From the NCBI GenBank assembly GCA_036785705.1, contig JAWUZG010000001.1, positions 372,001-436,000 of the forward strand: 64,000 bases of DNA. Direction: 5' to 3'. The notes beneath the pieces were generated by a model that made no database searches, had not been told where the DNA came from, and worked only from the letters and a program-made list of their open reading frames with translations. Below are positions 23,801 through 32,910 of this stretch, in pieces. Both the position numbers and the translations under genes were made by a program. Numbering within the stretch: the first letter of the stretch is position 1; each line of letters opens with the position of its first letter. The DNA comes from Acanthornis magna (lineage: Eukaryota; Chordata; Aves; Passeriformes; Acanthizidae).

Positions 23801-26800
23801 TTTATTAGCTTGATGCTTCATATCACATAAGATGATTTCTCTCAAGGTGTGGCTCACAAATGTTATTTTCAGTTGGGTTGCTCCTGCCTTGGAAAGGATG
23901 GATGGATGGATGGGTGGGTGGATGGATGATGGATGGATGGACACATGGATGGATGGATGGATGGAGGGATGGACAGATGGATGGATGGATTCATGGATGG
24001 ATGGATGATGGATGCATGGATGGATGGATGGATGGAGGAATGGATGGATGGATGATGGATGGATTCATGGATGGATGGATGGATGGATGGACAGATGGAC
24101 GGATGGATGAACGGATGGATGGATGGATGATGGATGGACGGATGGACGGATGGATGGATCCTCTGCTCCTCATCCCAACCCCAAAATGAGTTCAGTGAAG
24201 CAAGAAGTGGTGCTGACAGAGGTGGTTGGTGCAGCCAGAGCTGTGGTTTGGCCACAAAGCCCTGTGTCCATCTCCCAGGGGTTCCTCCCCCATCGTGTCC
24301 CCCACCAGGACACAGCTGTGCCCAAGGAGCTGAGGCAGTGGATGTTGGGGAGCACCAGAACCCACTGCAGATTTTGCAGATGCAAAAGCCACAGCAGCAC
24401 CATTCGAACCCGCTGGAATTGCTGTGTGACATCCACCGGCCTGGGGACCCAGGACAGCCCCCGGAGCAGGCGGAGGGACACCCTCACCGGGCAGGGTCGT
24501 GGTCCCCCCTCAGCCCGTGCAGCTGGCGGGGGTGGTTTGTTGACTCAAGTGCTGTTACCTCATTCGGGGATGTTAGTTTTAGGTCCCCGCCAGTGTGGGA
24601 ACCGGATCCGAGCTGCTCGGCAGCTCTGTCAACTCCGGCCAAGGAATGCGAGCGGCTCCGACAGGGAGGGGGAGCTGCCAGGGGCATCCCTGCCGGCCCA
24701 GAGCCTCACCCTGCCCCTCTCCAGCCCCGGGAAGGGCCAATCCCTCCACCTCACCCTCCGAAGGGCAGTGGTCTCAGCACTCGGTTGGGTTTTAGCCTCG
24801 CATCCCATTTCCCTCCCCACCCAAAAAAAAAGGGTCTTTTTTCCCCCCGGGGGGTGGCAGGGGGAGAAGCGGATTATTAAGGGCGGGGGGAAAGCAGAGC
24901 TGCGGCAAAGCCTGGGGAAAGAGGCTGCAGGGAGGCAGCAGAGGCTTTGCTGTCCCTGCCTCTGCCGAGCAGAAAGCAATGCGCAGGGATTGGTAAATCA
25001 CAGGACATTCCAAGCGTAGGAGCACAGCCCAGCGACCAGAAATGATAAAAACACCGCCACCAGCACGGCTCAGCCCCCTCCTCCTGTCCTGCTGGGAAAC
25101 AGCTTTCCTGGGAATGCTGCCCTCGGGCTGGGGGAACATTTCCCATCCTTTTCCCAGGGATAGCACAACCCCACCGAGGGGCCCCGGGGAAGTTTCTCCT
25201 GGTGCAAAGCGAAAGGACAATCAAGGGACAGTGGCTGCTCCCAGGGACAGTCAGGGCCTCTCCATGCTGAGCTCACTCTCGCACTGTACCCGGGGCGGAA
25301 GGCTGCAAACGCATCCTGTCTCCTCTGCTGCTTCCCAAATATTTAGATAAGATGGGGTGAGATCAGGTGCGTCCCCAGCCGGGCAGCTCCCATCCTTGCG
25401 GTGCAGCAATCGGTGGAGCTGGGATGGGAGGGGAAGGTTTGGGGTGATGGAGCAGGCAGGGGCAGAGCCTTTCCCAGCCATTCCCAGCCATTCCCAGCCA
25501 TTCCCAGCCATTCCCAGCCTTTCCCAGCCATTCCCAGCCATTCCCAGCCTTTCCCAGCCATTCCCAGGCACCTCATTTCAGCACAGGTTAAGGACTTTTA
25601 CACACAGGAGCTGTATATACAGCACCTCTCATATAGGACCTGTGAGGGCCAGGTCTGTGCACAGAATCATGGAATCATTGAGGTTGGAAAAGCCCTCTAA
25701 GACCATCAAGTCCAGCCATGAACCCAGCACTGCCAAACCCACCACTAAACCATGTCCCCAAGTGCCACATCCACACGTCAGGATCTGTGCATGCAGGAGG
25801 GTGATCTCCTCTACCTCTGGAAGCTTTGTAGCTGCTACGAAGCATTAAGCAGAAAACTTTAGGAGGACCTCAGAGGGAGCGTGGGCTCAATCTGTCCAGC
25901 CCTGACCAGGCTGATCTCTCCAGGGATGCTTCAGTTTGCCCAGAGAAGCTGTGGTTGCCCCTGGATCCCTGGCAGTGTCCAAGGCCAGGTTGGACAGGGC
26001 TTGGAGCAGCCTGGGACAGTGGGAGGTGTCCCTGCCCATGGCAGAGGTGGCACTGGATGATGTTTCAGGTCCCTTCTAACCCAAACCACTCTGATTCGTT
26101 CTGTGACTCTATCCAAAAGCATCCCTATCCTGTCTCTTGCTCTTCCCTGCAGAGCTGTGGGGAAGCTCCAGGCAGGACAGGGACCTGTTCTGGTGGGGAC
26201 AGAGGGTGGAAAGGCTGGAGATGTTCGTGGAGGAACTGTGGGGCTGCACAGCCCTGCCCTGCTCCCGCCGTGGCCCCCTGGCCTCCCCAGCCCCCCCGCC
26301 CTGCTTCCCTCAGGGACCTGCTATTCCTGGAACACCGAAAGCTGCGGCTCACAGATAAGGCTGGTGCAGGGCCCTGGCGAGGAACGGCAGCCAAGAGCTC
26401 GGCTTCTTGTAAAGAAACTACTTTTAAACTTTTCCTGTTGCCTGGAAGGGCCGGCGGCAGCCGGGCAGTGCAAAGGGATGAGGGAAGATCACAGAATCCA
26501 TTTGGTTGGAAAAGACCTCTGAGATCATCGGGTCCAACCTGTGACCCAACACCACCTTGTGAACCAGACCATGTGCCGTGTCCAGTCTTTTCTTGAAGGG
26601 GTGGCACATCCTGCATCCCTGGCCATGGGGTGGGATGTTCCTGGGCAGTCCCTGGGTGGGGGAGCAGTGCTGACCCTCGCTGTCACCGCAGGACGAGTGG
26701 GAGATGAACAGCAACAACATCTCCTTCTTCGTGAGCTTCTGCTCGACAGCCCAGCACGTGTTCGACGCCAACAGGGACCGCTGCACGGTGAAGATGATGG

Positions 26801-29800
26801 CCTGCAAGCCCGTCTCCCATGAATGGGCCGTGGAGGTGGTCCTGCACCGTGAGTATGACCCCACCCTCCTGCTGGGGTGGCACAGGGTGGCACTGGGGAC
26901 CCTGTGGCTGGAGGCTTGGCAGAGCCCTCAGGTCTACCAGAGCTTGGCCAAGGGGTTCTGTTCCTGCAGCTGCCACATCCCAATGGTTGGGAGAGGCACA
27001 ACAATCCCAGAAATGAGCTTTGCGCCCCAAGGAATGCACTGATCCTAGAAATGAGCTTTGCGCCCCAAGGAATGCACCGATCCCTCTGCCATGTTGAGTG
27101 GAGGCAGGGACCTCAACTCAAAAAATTCCTCCTAGGTGGTTAAAATTGAGTGCCCAGTTCAAATCCTTCCCCAAAGACCACAGAGAGAAGCTTCTTGCCC
27201 ATGTCAGAGCCCTGTTGAGAAACTCAGCTCAGCCTGGGGGTGCTCGAACATTGCTATAGGACCAGGCTGCTTGGGGGGATAGAGACATCCTGCTGCCCCA
27301 GTGAGGGGGAGGAAGGCCTGAGCTCCACCCTGCTCTTCCTCATCATCAGAGCAGGGGTTGGGTGGTGGTCCAGACTCCGCACCCGACCTCAGGGAAGGCC
27401 CTGGGGGCTAATCCTTGAGGAGCCATTTACAGCCCCTCACTCGCTTGTGAATCACCCACGGAGATGGATGATCCTCTGGGGCCTGGGGGCTCTGGGGCTG
27501 TCCCCTTCCTAAAGAGATCCTGCTCCTTGTCTGGCTGTGCAGCACCTACAGGGGTTAAGTTCATCCCCACACATCTTCATCCTCCTCCCCCAGAAATGGG
27601 GTCACCCCACTGAGAGGGCACGGTGGCACAGCCTGTCCCTTCTCCCCCAGAAATGGGTCACCCCACTGAGCAGGGCACGGTGGCACAGCCTGCCCCTCCT
27701 CCCCCAGAAATGGTGTCACTCCACTGAGAGGGCACGGTGGCACAGCCTGTCCCTTCTCCCCCAGAAATGGGGTCACCCCACTGAGCAGGGCACGGTGGCA
27801 CAGCCTGTCCCTTCTCCCCCAGAAATGGGGTCACCCCACTGAGCAGGGCACGGTGGCACAGCCTGTCCCTTCTCCCCCAGAAATGGGGTCACCCCACTGA
27901 GCAGGGCACGGTGGCACAGCCTGCCCCTCCTCCCCCACCTTGTGCCCATTGAAGCCTCTTTTTTCCCCCAGGTCCCTTGGACTCTGAAGAAGTCCTCAAG
28001 GAGCTCAAGGAGAAGGACAAGTTGGAGGCGGTAAGTGGGTCCCTGGTCACGGCACAGCTGTCCCGTGGATGTCACCCAAAGTAGGTGGCACAGGAGCCTG
28101 ACCTGTCCCTTCTGTGGCAGCTCGGCATCGCCAGCATCACCTCAGACAAAACGGTGGAGGACATGACCATCAATGACGAGTTCAGCACGCCCCTGATCAT
28201 CACCATCATCACCCTGGCCGTGTCCCTGCTGCTCATCGCGGCCATCTACGGCTGCTACCAGCGCTTCTCCCACAAGAAGGACCAGGTAAGGTGGCAGAGG
28301 GGTGGGACAGGTATCCCGAGACATTTGTCATCCCAGAGGCATCGTCAGGAGATGAGGATCATCAATGTTCCTGCCTCTGCTGCTGGAGACATCCTGGCTT
28401 GCCTGGTGGGCACCACACCGGATTGTAATTTTGACAGGAAAGGCTTTCTCAATCCAAAACCCCATTCCAAAAAACCAGCTACACCCCTCAAAAAAATTCT
28501 TGAAATACTTTTATGAGTAGTGGAGCTGGGTTGGGTGCCCAGAATCATCCCCAGGGGTGCCAGGGAGCCCAAAGCTGTGTGCAGGGAAGACGGAGGGATC
28601 AGCAGGAGGGCCATCGACACCGCAGGGCTCAGCCTTTGCAAAAGCTGGGCCAGGGCCAAATTTCAGAGCAGGAGCAGCAGGATTTAAGGAAGAACTAACA
28701 CAGAAAGAGGAAATAATGGGATTTTTTTTCTCAGGAAGCAATCCTGGGTGATTTTAGTGTAGCATCCACCTGCAAGGACTGGCCATTCCCACGCCCTGGG
28801 GCACTGAGGTTTGCACTGGTCCCAGCTGCTCTTCCTGAGGATTTGGCTCTGGGACAGACAGAAAAAGAAAGGGAAAATAATTATGAAATCAGATTATACA
28901 ATCAGGGTAAATCACCCTCCCGATGAAGAAGCAAACCTTCTTCACTCATACTTCAAATCGTTTTCCCCTGGACCAGCTCATCCTTCCTCAGCGATCCCAA
29001 CCTCTGCCCTGTGGGAAAAGGAGGGATAAAGCTTTAAATATTTACAGTGCAAGGTAGGTGAACACAGGAGGGAGGGAAGAGCAAACCAATGCCCATGTCA
29101 GGCGTGTTTGGACTTACCAGGCTTGATTTTTGGAGAAGAAATAGGGGAAGATGCAAGACCTCAATAAATATTTGATCTGCACTGTGTTCCCCCTGGAGCT
29201 TATGGGGTTTCATCAGCCCTTGGATGAAATCTCCCTGGTTGGGGTGAAAAACATTCCAGCAGTGACAGAGAACAGCGTGACACACCCCATGTTCAGAAAA
29301 GAGGTAGAAATAAGATATTTTTAGCGATGTCCCTAAAATAACCTGGTGCAGAGGAACAGGTACCAGTCCCAGTTGGATGTTCCAGAGGTAAATTCCCACC
29401 AGGCACAGGGTAAAGTAGCAAAAACCAACGCAAGGGATGTCAGTTCTGAAAATCAAACACATCTCTCCTTCCTGGCTTTGTTTTCGGGTGGTTTCTTTTG
29501 TTCTCCTTCTGCTCCATTTCCAAAAATGACTTGAAAGTTTTTTTTTTTTTTCTATTTTATTTTTTTTTCTCCAACCCTCCCCGCCCCCCCCACCTCCCTC
29601 CCTGTTGTTTTATCTTGGAAATACCCAGAACATCCACCCTGATGTCCCCGGGTTTGATGATGGACATGTGGCCCTGATCTTTAATGTGAGTTCCAACACA
29701 GGGATCGGAGGGTTGGGCGCCGCATCCGTAACACCCCCAGCTCTCACCTCCGGCGCTTGGTAGGGCCCAGGAGCTTTTAACAGGACTAAAGCCCAGCTTT

Positions 29801-30942
29801 AAAGCCCCTTCCCCTCGCTGCATGGCTGGAGGGTGCCTTGCCGTGGTGGGAGAGCAGCAATCCCACAGGGAAGCAGCCCAGGTGTGTCCTGTGCTCTCGA
29901 GCATCCCACAGGTGACACAGGGGACCCCAGCAGTGCCTTTGCAGCCCTCTGCTAGCGCCGAGCCCTGCGGTTTTGCTTCTCCATCCCTCTCCTTCTCCAT
30001 GGATTCCCTCCCACGCCTGTCTCCTGACATTCACTAGGAGCACTGTAAATCTGATTTAGAGCAAGCTGTAAATCCAGGCAGGTTTTAAAGGGCTCCCCAA
30101 AAAGGGCTGAGCAAGCTCAGTTCCATCCAAGGAAAGGATGGGGGTGAAGGAGCCCAGGTGGATGCAAAACTAACATGGGCTGGAGTTCTGCAAGGGATGA
30201 AGGGCTGAGTCGGAGCCTGAAGCACATCACACCAAAGGCCCAGGGTGACAAAAGTGATTCCATCCTGCCCTGCCTGTTTCCCATTGAGAGTTCCAGAATG
30301 ACCAGGGATGATGCTGGCAGGTGGGAGCTGCCCCCGAATAAAGGAGAAGAAAAATAAAGCAACTAAAAGGTCAGGGCTGAGGAGAAATGGGAGGGGAAGA
30401 GCAGATTTGAGGTAGGGAGGAGGGAGTTGGGATGCAGCGATGCTCAACCTCTTCCCAAGGTCCTGGGTGGAACGAACTGAAGCTGCCAGCTGCTCCTGGA
30501 TGTTTTCCACATGTTTCTGGCTGCTCTTTCCTCCTTCCCATCATTAGCAGAGTCTTCCTCTTGCCAGCTCCATGCTATGCCCTCGCTGCCCCCTGCCTCA
30601 ACCTCACCACCAGAGTCTCTATATGTAGTTATATAAATCCATATGGGGCAGCTGTCACATCTGGCTGGGAGGTGACAGCCCTGAGGTGACACTCACAGCT
30701 TGGCCAAGGTGTTTTTCAGTGGGGTTTATGGTTTTCTTTCCTCATAGCAGCGCCTGACCGAGGAGATGCAGACCATGGAGAATGGCTACCATGACAACCC
30801 CACGCTGGAGGTGATGGAGACCTCCTCTGAAATGCAGGAGAAGAAGGTGAACCTCAACGGTGAGCTGGGGGACAGCTGGATCGTTCCTCTGGACACCCTC
30901 ATGAAGGAGGACCTGGAGGAAGAGGAGGACACGCATTTATAG
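16962..30942 (+). CDS. PODXL: PODXL, podocalyxin (exons 2-8, spliced)
   Basis: The coding sequence joins 16962-17831, 19908-20074, 21050-21115, 26692-26848, 27972-28030, 28121-28285 and 30748-30942. All junctions have GT-AG ends and matching phases, giving about 558 residues plus the stop, without the signal-peptide exon. Podocalyxin is a CD34-family sialomucin on podocytes, endothelium and blood progenitors; the chicken protein is known as thrombomucin/MEP21. The heavily glycosylated stalk gives anti-adhesive charge, and the tail binds ezrin and NHERF proteins. Visible parts, counted from exon 2, are: a Thr/Ser/Ala/Pro mucin region (1-346), a cysteine-bearing domain (about 347-440), a membrane helix (about 465-486) and a tail containing [20 protein letters not shown] and ending DTHL. 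Candidate N-glycosylation sites are two NTT, one NLS and one NIS. The mucin part is diverged; the tail is nearly identical to mammalian podocalyxin, which makes the identification firm. Confidence 0.96.
17165..17200 (+). repeat. 18-bp in-frame tandem duplication in the mucin exon
   Basis: The unit accactgctcagagcatc is followed by accactgctcagagcacc. It encodes TTAQSI then TTAQST, so the mucin stalk has grown by one six-residue step without a frame change. Confidence 0.9.
17832..19907 (+). other. PODXL: PODXL intron 2
   Basis: A 2.1-kb intron with donor gtaaca and an acceptor after a T-rich tract (gcttgttttttggtgcatg...gacccag). I see no further exon. An AT-rich stretch at 18950-19080 and an A-rich stretch at 19730-19765 are the only notable composition changes. 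No clear CR1 copy is present. Confidence 0.85.
19908..20074 (+). CDS. PODXL: PODXL exon 3, distal mucin stalk
   Basis: The 167-bp exon begins after ...gacccag and ends at CCA-AAT-GAG|gtaatg. The first two bases complete the GAC codon begun by exon 2, and the exon ends in phase 0. It encodes 55 further residues, rich in Ser, Pro and Ala ([20 protein letters not shown]), then a cysteine (GSCSPNL) and an NLS glycosylation sequon (HHNLSFPNE). It has no conserved motif of its own; the call rests on splice sites, phase and position. Without splicing, the frame stays open into the intronic tandem repeat to a stop at 20273. Confidence 0.85.
20174..20705 (+). repeat. VNTR of 27/25-bp palindromic units with higher-order structure
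   Basis: Twenty units are visible. The main unit is agagagatctctcagccaag followed by taattcc (27 bp); every fourth unit is a 25-bp variant, agagatctcccaaccaacta followed by atttc. The pattern 27+27+27+25 makes a 106-bp higher-order unit repeated about four times, after which the last units become uniform. Many units contain the palindrome gagagatctctc, so both strands can form small hairpins. On the + strand the 27-bp unit reads REISQPSNS in one frame. The array starts 100 bp after exon 3. It is not a CRISPR array, as there are no unique spacers. Confidence 0.95.
20712..20775 (-). mobile_element. Short CR1 fragment, reverse orientation
   Basis: 'tagaatcacagaactgtttg' followed by 'ggttgggaaggacattgaga' is a reversed CR1 3' end. 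It directly follows the tandem array. Confidence 0.55.
20815..20970 (+). mobile_element. CR1 LINE internal fragment
   Basis: It contains 'ggtctggagccccaggagag', 'gctgagggagctgggaaagg', 'gctcagcctggagaaaaggg' and 'cacagctcctgacaggaggg', a block that precedes the 3' end in longer CR1 copies. The same block appears at 53105-53225, where the copy continues to its 3' end. Confidence 0.8.
21050..21115 (+). CDS. PODXL: PODXL exon 4, start of cysteine-bearing domain
   Basis: A 66-bp exon (22 codons, phase 0 at both ends) between tttgcag and gtaagt. It reads [10 protein letters not shown]... and ends KKAKTC. The two cysteines line up with the first two cysteines of the mammalian podocalyxin juxta-mucin domain, where the sequence is KCED...TLC. 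The short size and symmetric phase fit the known exon plan. Confidence 0.88.
21985..22235 (-). mobile_element. CR1 LINE fragment, reverse orientation
   Basis: The + strand reads 'tgccatgggcagggacacct', 'tgtccaacctggccttgaac', 'cacagcttctctgggcaccc', 'aaagaatttcttcatctctc' and 'cattcccccttgtcctgtca', the reversed CR1 3' region. Confidence 0.88.
23896..24159 (+). repeat. GGAT tetranucleotide microsatellite
   Basis: About 264 bp of ggat units with interruptions (ggatgat, ggacaga, ggattcat, gggtgggt). Interruptions recur in blocks, so larger segments have also duplicated. It lies in PODXL intron 4. Confidence 0.95.
24430..24720. other. CpG-rich intronic patch
   Basis: Several CpG dinucleotides cluster here, most densely at 24600-24665 (accggatccgagctgctcgg, gcgagcggctccgac). 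No exon with proper splice sites was found. It could be a small intronic CpG island or just GC-rich intron. Confidence 0.3.
25471..25568 (+). repeat. 10-bp tandem repeat
   Basis: Nearly ten copies of ttcccagcca, with some units ending in t (ttcccagcct). The t units occur at regular positions (25530 and 25550), suggesting duplication of multi-unit blocks. Confidence 0.92.
25661..25780 (-). mobile_element. CR1 LINE fragment, reverse orientation
   Basis: The segment begins 'cagaatcatggaatcattga' then 'ggttggaaaagccctctaag' and 'accatcaagtccagccatga', and includes 'accactaaaccatgtcccca'. This is the reversed 3' end of the CR1 subfamily also seen at 26488-26600 and, in sense, at 53010-53495. Confidence 0.85.
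25925..26110 (+). mobile_element. CR1 LINE 3'-end fragment
   Basis: Sense copy with 'cagagaagctgtggttgccc', 'ctggatccctggcagtgtcc', 'cttggagcagcctgggacag' and 'ccttctaacccaaaccactc'. It is similar to the copy at 15070-15372. Confidence 0.9.
26488..26600 (-). mobile_element. CR1 LINE fragment, reverse orientation
   Basis: 'atcacagaatccatttggtt' followed by 'ggaaaagacctctgagatca' and 'tcgggtccaacctgtgaccc' is the reversed CR1 3' end. It ends about 90 bp before PODXL exon 5. Confidence 0.85.
26692..26848 (+). CDS. PODXL: PODXL exon 5, cysteine-bearing domain
   Basis: A 157-bp exon after 'gctgtcaccgcag' and before C|gtgagt. It encodes [13 protein letters not shown], then [20 protein letters not shown] and ends EVVLH. 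The SFC and DRC cysteines match the third and fourth conserved cysteines of mammalian podocalyxin (LICRAVKATF...DKC). An NIS sequon is present, and there is a fifth cysteine (MACKP). The exon ends one base into a codon that exon 6 completes as CGT (Arg). Confidence 0.93.
27004..27079 (+). repeat. 38-bp tandem duplication
   Basis: The unit atcc(c/t)agaaatgagcttt gcgccccaaggaatgcac(t/c)g occurs twice back to back (27004-27041 and 27042-27079) with two substitutions. Confidence 0.92.
27581..27940 (+). repeat. 57-58 bp minisatellite carrying acceptor-like motifs
   Basis: Six full copies and one decayed copy of a unit with cccttctcccccagaaatgg followed by ggtcaccccactgag and ggcacggtggcacagcctgt. 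Each full copy has a pyrimidine tract ending in CAG (at 27591, 27648, 27705, 27762, 27820 and 27878), which looks like a strong 3' splice site. The seventh copy has ccacc in place of ccag. The true acceptor of exon 6 (AG at 27970-27971) follows directly. Confidence 0.93.
27972..28030 (+). CDS. PODXL: PODXL exon 6
   Basis: A 59-bp exon between cttttttcccccag and gtaagt. After the split Arg codon it reads [19 protein letters not shown], a charged, helix-prone segment equivalent to the mammalian LPAKDVYERLKDKWDELKEA part before the membrane. It ends in phase 0. Confidence 0.92.
28031..28120 (+). other. PODXL: PODXL intron 6 (90 bp)
   Basis: A very short intron with a gtaagt donor and an acceptor tract gacctgtcccttctgtggcag. 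It contains nothing else of note. Confidence 0.93.
28121..28285 (+). CDS. PODXL: PODXL exon 7, transmembrane exon
   Basis: A 165-bp exon (55 codons, phase 0 at both ends) between tctgtggcag and gtaagg. It reads [20 protein letters not shown] and FSTP, then a hydrophobic span [20 protein letters not shown] of about 21 residues, then [11 protein letters not shown]. The basic juxtamembrane stretch corresponds to the ezrin-binding part of podocalyxin. The order matches mammalian FSMPLIITIV...YGCCHQRLSQRKDQ. Confidence 0.96.
28286..30747 (+). other. PODXL: PODXL intron 7
   Basis: A 2.5-kb intron. It has a long pyrimidine tract at 29538-29605 (T runs, then C runs) and no recognisable exon or clear CR1 copy. 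Its acceptor is a tandem tagcag. Confidence 0.88.
29538..29605 (+). repeat. Pyrimidine tract
   Basis: T14, then ctattttattttttttt, ctccaaccctccccgccccc and cccacctccctccctg. This is a nearly purine-free stretch of about 65 bp inside intron 7. Confidence 0.85.
30744..30750 (+). promoter_or_regulatory. PODXL: Tandem NAGNAG splice acceptor of PODXL exon 8
   Basis: The intron ends ttttctttcctcatagcag, giving two adjacent acceptors. Use of the first (AG 30746-30747) gives KDQ-QRLTEE; use of the second (AG 30749-30750) gives KDQ-RLTEE. The form with two glutamines matches the mammalian KDQQRLTEE. Confidence 0.85.
30748..30942 (+). CDS. PODXL: PODXL exon 8, cytoplasmic tail and stop
   Basis: Encodes [60 protein letters not shown] and DTHL, then TAG at 30940-30942. 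This is almost the same as the mammalian tail. DTHL is the class I PDZ ligand known to bind NHERF1/2. The acidic DLEEEED run just before it is also conserved. This exon gives the firmest identification of the gene. Confidence 0.98.
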   Translation, partial: QRLTEEMQTMENGYHDNPTLEVMETSSEMQEKKVNLNGELGDSWIVPLDTLMKEDLEEEEDTHL

Positions 30943-32897
30943 GATGCAGAACTCGATCAAGCGAACAACGACCACCCCCAAAAAAAACCCCATAAACCCT
31001 ACACACGCGCACACACAGCTCCGAAATAAGGCAGAATTCCCCCCCAAAATGATAAAATCCCTTAATGAACTAATCACGGTCCCTTGTGCCACCACATGGG
31101 GTGCAGGATGGAAGAGGAAAGGACATGAGAAGACACCTCTGGGGCACATCAACACAAGTCACTTTGGTGGCCACATCTGGACGAGCATCCTCCATCCCCC
31201 ACCCACCTCCCACACCAGACCTGACCAGCCGTGGGCAAACAGGGTGGCTTTGCTCCTGAAGAGCTGCTGGTGTCCCCTCCAAGCACGTCCCCTCCCATCC
31301 CACATCCGACCACGTCAGCCACATCCTCCAGCGACGGAGCGACTCAAAAATCAAGAGAAATGAAGCAAATAGGACGGGAGATGGAGCACGTCTGACAAAG
31401 CAGCACCTGGCAATTACAGCTCAAAAAATCCTCTGGCCCACGCTGTTTAGTCATCACCCTGCCCTCCCTGACACCCAGGTATTGAGTGGAAAAAGCTGGA
31501 ACAGCCTGTTCCTTTTTAATCTGGTTTCCATCCTCTCCTCAGAGCTGAAACGCACAAGAGCCCCTTGTTGTGCCACAGGCAAATGGATGCATCCGGACCC
31601 CGCGGGATGGGAGGGATGCAGCAGTGCCAAGTGATGCCCAGCCCTGCTGCCAAGGGCTGTGGAACAGACCCTGCGCCCACCTGGAGACCAAGAGTGGTGC
31701 AGCAGCTTCTTGTTTTGAAAGGATAAGGTGGAGGGAGAGGAAAAGGAGTAATTCCTTGAGTTCATCCCTCTTAGGAAGGGTTTGGAGACCAAGAGTGATG
31801 CCTGGCACTAGTCCAGGCGTGATTTTGGGGGTTTTGTGGTGCAGAAGCCCAGCTCTGGTGCTGCATTTCCCTACAGAATGCCTTCCAGGAATTATACAGC
31901 AGCATCTCACAGCCCTCATCCATCCTCCTCGGGACTGTGGGACACATGCACCACGATGGTTTGTGACAAAATTTTGAGGGCACATTTTCCCGAGTGAGCA
32001 GCAGAAGAGCTAAAAGAGCAGCAGAACCTGAGCCAAGGGAGCTTGGTGGCATTCAGGGTTCTCCACCACTACAGCCCTCGACGTTTCCTCCCTCCCATCG
32101 AGGTTTAAAAGCTCAGTCCGGGCTCTCAAGCTCTTCTTCACAAGCCACTAAAATAACAGAGACCTGCAAAGCAACTTCAGCTCAGCAACTTCATCCTGCA
32201 GCCCTTGGTTTGTCATGCAGGTCTCCCTTTGCTGAAGTCTTTCGAGGGGAGAAGAAAGGAATGGCTGGACTGAGGCCATTTCTGGATTTTGACTCCCTAC
32301 CACAGCTCCTGAAAGGCTCTGAAAGGCTGGGGAGAGTTTCATGCCTTTGCTCGGGTGAAGCAGCTCAGCCTGGCAGAGGCAGGATCAGAGCAGGCTCCAT
32401 CCTCCAGCACACGAGGACCAGAAGGTCACACTTGGCTGAATCCCTCTCCCAACACGAGGATGGTGCTTGTCCCAAGGCCTCTGCAAGCCAGAGGAGCTGC
32501 AGATAAGAGCAATGCCCAAACACGGCCCTTCTCCCCTGCTTGCCATAAACCAAGGCACAATGGGGACATTCCTTTGGGCTCTGCTTGGGGTCTGCTCCCA
32601 CGGCTGCCCTGAATGAGGGGAAAAGCAGAGCCAAGCAATGGGAAGCTTGGAGAAACCCTGGTGGAGTTGGGAGTACTCAGGAAGGAGAGGATTGGGGTGG
32701 CTCAGCCCCAGGACAGACTGGCAGAAGACACAAGTGGCTCTTCCCCCTTCTCTCCTGCACCGAAGGGCAGAGTCTGAAGTGTTCAAACCTTTCTATTTTT
32801 GTATGTAAATATTACTGCTATTCATGAGCAATGTATTCCGCACACTTCACTTACCTGTGCACTGCACTATGGGGAAGTAATTTTGGAGGGGAGGGGA

Positions 32898-32910
32898 AAT
32901 AAAAAATAAA
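32898..32910 (+). terminator. PODXL: Possible proximal PODXL polyadenylation signal
   Basis: Two AATAAA hexamers (32898-32903 and 32905-32910) follow conserved-looking T-rich sequence. The sequence beyond is A-rich rather than GU-rich, so the site is weaker than the distal one. Confidence 0.35.

Larger units (their letters stand above)
21116..26691 (+). other. PODXL: PODXL intron 4
   Basis: The largest PODXL intron within the window (5.6 kb). It holds reversed and forward CR1 fragments, a GGAT tetranucleotide array, a 10-bp array and a CpG-rich patch near 24430-24720. Long open frames through 24123-25019 come from the low-complexity array plus GC-rich sequence and resemble no protein family. 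Exon 4 and exon 5 are both in phase 0 and adjoin correctly, so no missing exon is required. Confidence 0.85.
26849..27971 (+). other. PODXL: PODXL intron 5
   Basis: A 1.1-kb intron with a 38-bp duplication (27004-27079) and a 57-58 bp minisatellite (27581-27940) that ends only about 30 bp before the exon 6 acceptor cttttttcccccag. Confidence 0.9.

Noticed and set aside
24123..25019. 298-codon open frame on the + strand (with a 248-codon one in another frame)
   Set aside because: It begins in the GGAT array and runs through GC-rich intron 4 with several overlapping frames open. No family resemblance and no splice sites.
26326..26420. Possible extra PODXL exon after the ccctcag at 26310-26316
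   Set aside because: Phase 0 reading meets a stop soon, no suitable donor follows, and exons 4 and 5 already join in frame with the expected cysteine spacing.
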